Positions 59,122 to 64,000 of a stretch of DNA of 64,000 bases are shown here, one piece after another; the stretch's first letter is position 1; each line of letters begins with the position of its first letter. The notes beneath the pieces were generated by a model. The model did no database searches, was not told the origin of the DNA, and saw only the letters and a program-made list of their open reading frames with translations. Made by a program: the position numbers and the translations under genes. The DNA is from Dryas octopetala (taxonomy: Eukaryota; Streptophyta; Magnoliopsida; Rosales; Rosaceae), in contig OY992834.1 of assembly GCA_963921425.1 (NCBI GenBank), positions 27,169,923-27,233,922 on the forward strand. The letters are read 5' to 3'.

Positions 59122-59821
59122 TAAGAACTAAGTTCTCTACTCATATTGAGCCGCGGCTAAAAAGCTTCTGAACTTGAGTTCAGACTTCCGGCCATTGATT
59201 AGGGTTAAAGCATGCCAAAATGAATCATAAATGGTCTTCTTAGTCGTTTGTCGAATTACACGGCATCCTTTTTTGAACCCCCATCATACATGCAGTGACT
59301 CAGTGTCTTCCAAGAGGGTTGGTTTGTGTGCACTTACCTTCAATTATTCGCCGTTGAAATATAATTAATGATTTTTTTTTTCTTATTCATATAATAGAAT
59401 AATGCAGGAAAATATCAACGTAGCCTGTAATGTTTCTATAAATCCAAGAATTTGTCAAAGTGTATAATATAAGGTCATGATCTTAGAATTAATTAAGAGA
59501 TGGTAAAAAGATGAATTAAGCTCCAATTATTCAAGACTTTGTCCTATTTTACTCCAAAAACAAAAAGCCAAACTTGGAAATTTGGTCCATATATCTTGGG
59601 GCTGTAATTTTATCTAAAAAGATTGTAATTAACTTTGTTTTCCTTAGTTTTTGATATGTAACCAAATCTACCACATGACCCGCTCCAAACCCAAATTGCT
59701 ATAATCACTCCTTGCCGCATGAAGATTCTGAACGTGCAAAGCGAAATCAAAACCCAAAAAAAAAGGCCAAAAATGGAAAAGATGAACTTTCATATTCCAA
59801 AAAAACAGCATGAACCTCTCC
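59122..59821. other. Intergenic sequence and upstream region of the second AG-peptide gene
   Basis: AT-rich and non-coding. The last few hundred bases are the presumptive promoter; only the TATA box at 59822 is clear. Confidence 0.45.
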
Positions 59822-59828
59822 TATAAAT
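59822..59828 (+). promoter_or_regulatory. TATA box (TATAAAT) of the AGP23-like gene
   Basis: CTCTCCTATAAATTCCTCC lies 116-122 bp before the start codon in a classic plant core-promoter context. Transcription would start near 59855, giving a leader of about 90 bases. Confidence 0.75.
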
Positions 59829-59943
59829 TCCTCCCAATCCCATCACATTCCTCAGGCAGCCGAAGTCTTCGTTTCCAAGGCGTTTGATTTCGATCATTTT
59901 CATTTCCCTTTTACGAACGCCTAACAAACACCATAACAGCACC

Positions 59944-60150
59944 ATGGAAATGAAGAAGATCGCTTGCGCTGTTATCTTCGCTGCTGCCTCTGTCAGCGCT
60001 GTGATGGCTCAGGAGAGCGTCAGCAATGCCCCCGCCCAAGCACCAGGACCAAGCAGCACCACCAGTGGTGCCGCTGCCTCTGGCTTGCCCGTCTTGGGGT
60101 CCATGGTTGGTGCCTCCCTTGTGTCATTCATTGCCTTCTACCTGCAGTAA
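59944..60150 (+). CDS. Arabinogalactan peptide (AGP23-like), 68 aa
   Basis: [20 protein letters not shown] begins the signal peptide, cleaved near VMA/Q. A short mature part carries Pro/Ala/Ser ([15 protein letters not shown]), expected to bear arabinogalactan on hydroxyproline. A hydrophobic GPI-anchor signal ends the frame ([18 protein letters not shown]). Order, length and the MEMKKIAC start strongly recall Arabidopsis AGP23, one of the AG-peptides linked to pollen. The start at 59944 (ACCATGG context) was preferred over an in-frame upstream codon at 59884. The gene appears intronless and has its own TATA box at 59822. Tissue of expression here is inference from the family. Confidence 0.92.
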   Translation: MEMKKIACAVIFAAASVSAVMAQESVSNAPAQAPGPSSTTSGAAASGLPVLGSMVGASLVSFIAFYLQ

Positions 60151-61370
60151 ATGATCAAGAAAGAATGAGAGAGAGAAAAAGCGCGCTTGAGCTTGGTTCG
60201 ATTGAAGGAGGGGAATGAGATTGATTTTTCAGTTTATGTACTCCATGAACTTTTTTTCTTCTTGTTTCCTTTAGGGTTTCGATATCTTCTTTCTCATTTA
60301 TTTCACATTTAAGTGCATGAATGACATATATATATATATATATATATAATACAATGCAATAAAAGAGCATTCTGGTTCTGGGTTAACGTTGTACAAAATT
60401 CCATTAAAATTAGGGAAACCCCCTTCAAACTTATATTACTTCCATTAAAATTCATATTAATTGTTTTACAATTGTTAACCTCTTTGGCTAAATACCAGTT
60501 AGTTTCCATTTTAGGGATGATGTGTTAGCCCACAGACGTTGAGATACCCAAAATGCCCTTAAGCCTTCATAACTAACATTCAACACAAGTTGACTTCTTG
60601 TACGTGGGGAAAATCATTTAAGTCTCCTTATATCTTGGTTATTGATTGTTGTTGTAATCAATTTTGAATTTCAATAATAAAATTCAGATTTAAGTCATAT
60701 ATCTTGTATAATATTCTCCATATATATATATTTTATATATATTTGGAATGCTTAAATGCTAATACATAATTTATCTACATTAATTAAAGGGGGTACGTTT
60801 TAAAGCCCAAAATGGAAAATAGGCTTTAAACCCACAATCAAAAAATCGGTCCAAACCCAGTCCACTAAAATGAAATTATGTGAAAAAACACGCTGAGCAC
60901 AAATGCCCAGCACTCCGCCATTTTTTGTTTTTTTCTTGTCTGGGTATTAGAGCAGGTTCACCCACGTGTGTTAGGTCGAATGGTCACATGTGCTCCACAT
61001 CACCCAATATCAGTTGTTCACGTGTTTGGTTTAAGCGACGCTACACGTTGCTTGTAAGGGGTTTTGGGACACATTGACAAATAAGTCCTTAATATAAAAC
61101 ATGTTTAATTGACATCCTCTGCATACATTATAATTGAAAAAGAGAGTTTTCTCAATAATTACATTGTAGATAATTAGCGTAGGCTAATGTGTTCAACTCA
61201 CTCTTGCAATGTGCAAGTGATAATATTGCACAAATTGTGTTCAATTCAAAATCTAGGCTAACTTCAATTGCCATCCTTTTTTGGATGAATAAAAAATATA
61301 TTGGAAATCATCATGAAATTTAATAAATCCCTTGTGTGCTAATCTCATACTAATCAAATAAAATTACGTT
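60151..61370. other. 3' UTR of the AGP23-like gene and intergenic sequence
   Basis: The first 200 bp are likely 3' UTR. A (TA)n run lies at about 60327-60348. No further gene is seen; a 65-codon + frame at 60880-61077 has no features supporting it. Confidence 0.45.
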
Positions 61371-61378
61371 GTTCTACA

Positions 61379-63815
61379 CAGTGCCGTTCCTGACTTTTTA
61401 GAGGCCCCAAGGCGAAAATCTAAAAAGGGCCCTTTTGTATATAAAGAAAAAAATTATAAAATTATGTAGGCATGTTTTCCATTTACTTTTGCTCGAAAAT
61501 AAAAAATAAAATGATACTTTCATTAAACATGAGCTAATATTATAGTTTGTACAAATTTTTAACAAAAAACTTGGGACAATAAATAATTAAAGTTATAGGG
61601 CCTTTGGACATACAAGCTTTGAACAAAAAATTTAAACTTTGAACAAAACCCTAATTTCTTTGGAGACAATGGAGAGGATACGAGGACTAAAGAAGAGATC
61701 AAGAGAATCTGATAGTTAATCGAAGAAGAGCATCGAGCTGAAGCCTTGAGAATCGAAAATTTGATCGAATGGATTATGGAGGAACTTCAACTGAGGAAGA
61801 GAAATTAAATGATTGAGAGTTGAGAGAGTCTGAGACAGTAAGGGAGGGAAGGATGAAAGTTTAATTTAGGTGATCTATTCACTCAATTAACTTGATTAAA
61901 CTCACTTTCAGTGATCGGACCCCAATTTTTATTTTATATGATCATTCAGGAACTAGTCAAACAGACACAACTCTGACGATGCAGTGACTAAAATCTGAAA
62001 CTCCAGATTTACTTGTAAAATCAAACCAACTTCAGTAAATACCACAAGTCAGAACACACCAAGGAATTGAGTGACACCCTATGCACTCAAAGGATCCATC
62101 AATGTAGGCATCCCAGTGCTATCAACAACTAAAGTGGTGTGTGGACAGATTTAACAAACTTTCATTTAGCATTCATGGTCTAAGTTAACATGCTAAAGTG
62201 AAGTGTGTGATCTTGTGAAGTTATTTTCGAATTAATAATCAGCAACACATAGGAAACAAATCACAAACAAGCCACACGATTGTTCACCCAGAAAACCACT
62301 AACGGTTAAAACCTGGGGGTCTTTTCAGCTGACCAAGCAATCCACTAAAGAAGAAGTTCAATACAAAGGGAGCATACAGCACACAAGCTCAATCACTAAG
62401 TCCTAGACTAAGTGGCAGCTTTCTTACCCCTTTGTGCAACTTCCATAAGCAAGGCAATCGGTCATTCATGAAGAAGGCAGCTCCAACTCCAAGCTCATCA
62501 ACCCATGGCACCAATTCACACCAAGCCCAGTAGATTCATCAATGAATGAACATGATATGCCAATGTTGGATTCTTAAAAAGAAGATCAACCTTCTCAAGC
62601 TAGAGGCATGAAAAGGTTGATACTGAATCCTTCAACTAAAATCTAAAATAAATGTGTTTGAAGAATATATAAAAAGATTTAAACACTCAAACCCATTTAG
62701 AATTTTAGATGAAACAAACAAGTTCAGAAAATCATTTTGATTTTTAAGAATTAAATGAACATTTTCTGACTTGATAAAAAATGAGCACTCACCTCTGAAA
62801 ATACCCAGGCATAAAACCACGAAAATACCCACTGAAAATGCTCATAGACACACCCCAAAAGATCTGAACAGAGTACATCATATACCCGTACACACACACA
62901 CCATTTACATGTTTGCCCGAGCCACGTGGAAGCCAATCAATGGCTGTCCACAAGAGACGAATGAGGGGCATATTCCTTTTGTCCTAGAGGGGTATCCTAG
63001 TATTACTAAGGATAGGAATGAGGAGCTGTAAAAACGAATTTTGCTTTATTTTGCAAAAATCAGAAATGGAGAAGATGATGAATAGTGCTGAGGTGTGTGT
63101 AAGTGTGTGGCGTGAATGACTAAGATGCAATTAGATCTGATTGATACATTGGGGGAACCAAGTCATGTGCAATGCACATGTATGTTTAGTAAAAAACAGA
63201 GAATGGGCTTTCAATGAAATGGGCTTTAAAAGAAAAACCCGAAATGGCCCCACTGCAGTGTCTGTCACTGTATCAACCACTGTACGTGAAAAACATTGTT
63301 CTTTATGACTAGTCAAATGGACACAAAAATGATATTTTCATGAATTGAATGAAGTGCAGTATACCTTGAGTCTTGTTTATTCTTGACTTCTTCAATACAG
63401 CTGAACTTGTCCTTAATCTAGCCTAAAGCTTGTGAGTGATTAAATAAAAATAAATACAATGGTTTTGACAAGAAAAATATCCAATATAACAAATCATAGA
63501 AACTAACAAAGGAGAAAGAGAAAAACAAAAAACAAAACCCTTATTCGTTTAATATAAAAAACATTTTGACGTTTAAGCTTTTCAATAAAGAAATAAAAGT
63601 CTAAAAACTGAATTTAATTATTACTTTAGTTATTATAAATTTAATTTGGGCCTCTTACAAACTTGGGCCTCTTAGATATAAACCTTGAACACCTTAGTTA
63701 TTACTTACTAGGCCTCTTCATACCATAGCTTTAAATTTAATTTTTTTAATATTATAATATATATAATTGGGCCCTAGGCGGTCGCCTCTCCAGCCCTTGC
63801 TCAGGGACGGCTCTG
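61379..63815. mobile_element. Non-autonomous hAT element, 2,437 bp
   Basis: The left end CAGTGCCGTTCCTGA and the right end (inverse of CAGAGCCGTCCCTGA) match at 13 of 15 positions. A perfect 8-bp duplication GTTCTACA flanks it (61371-61378, 63816-63823). Subterminal GGGCCC and GGGCCTCTTA words occur near both ends. No transposase ORF is present. ACTAGTCAAACAGACACAA at about 61951 and a near copy at about 63305 bracket the middle, which may be a nested insertion of unclear type. Confidence 0.88.
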
Positions 63816-63823
63816 GTTCTACA

Positions 63824-64000
63824 GTTTAGACGTACTCATAATTGGAACAATTAATTTTTTCAATCACCCTTTAAAAATCATCTCTGAGAAAAATCAACCA
63901 AATTGAAATTTTTTTAGTCATATAACTGTTACAAAATAAACATATAGTTTTGATAACAATTAGACTCACTGTATATTTATTCAATAACAACTAGCTAACC
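63824..64000. other. Terminal flank, nothing recognised
   Basis: AT-rich non-coding sequence up to the window edge. Confidence 0.4.

Overview
The window looks like a land-plant nuclear chromosome segment, most likely a dicot. The evidence is an AT-rich sequence, intron-split genes with GT..AG borders, a plant-type makorin, two arabinogalactan-peptide genes, and typical plant transposons (Tat-clade Gypsy, CACTA, hAT, Tourist and Mutator-type MITEs). There are only three convincing host genes in 64 kb. Most of the rest is mobile DNA, much of it delimitable to the base by terminal repeats and target-site duplications (TSDs).

Region by region. 1-5.2 kb: a makorin-type RING E3 ubiquitin ligase gene on the + strand, with two alternative 3' terminal coding ends. 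Each end supplies the last histidine of the fourth CCCH zinc finger. 5.2-15.5 kb: no gene. It holds a 325-bp Tourist MITE, a 2.5-kb Mutator-like element full of degenerate short repeats, two copies of a second Tourist-like family, a 1.1-kb foldback element, and a decayed partial duplication of the makorin 3' flank. 15.54-47.03 kb: one CACTA (En/Spm) transposon on the minus strand (CACTAC ends, TSD AAT), with a broken TNP2-type transposase and a TNPA-like second gene. A 13.7-kb Tat/Ogre-type Gypsy retrotransposon (17084-30765, TSD ACTGC, 3-kb LTRs) sits inside the last exon of the second gene. A + strand unit with a plant-transposon-protein domain ORF and arrays of GTCCGGAC-like palindromes lies inside the CACTA near 36.6-40.4 kb.

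47-50 kb: a Mutator-type MITE and a minus-strand arabinogalactan-peptide gene. 49.95-55.92 kb: a complete 5,969-bp hAT element with perfect 8-bp TSDs and an uninterrupted 692-codon transposase. 56-59 kb: a foldback MITE, a 1-kb non-autonomous hAT-like element, and a dead fragment of a mitochondrial-type FtsH protease gene abutting a perfect 21-bp hairpin. 59.8-60.2 kb: a second arabinogalactan-peptide gene (AGP23-like) with a clear TATA box. 61.38-63.82 kb: another non-autonomous hAT element with perfect TSDs.

The host genes have no evident joint pathway. I found no wholly new system. The most unusual points are the mutually exclusive makorin C-termini, the antisense ORF joined to a truncated integrase in the Gypsy element, the palindrome-array unit inside the CACTA, and the apparently intact hAT. 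Assignments rest on reading motifs by eye; no database search was possible.
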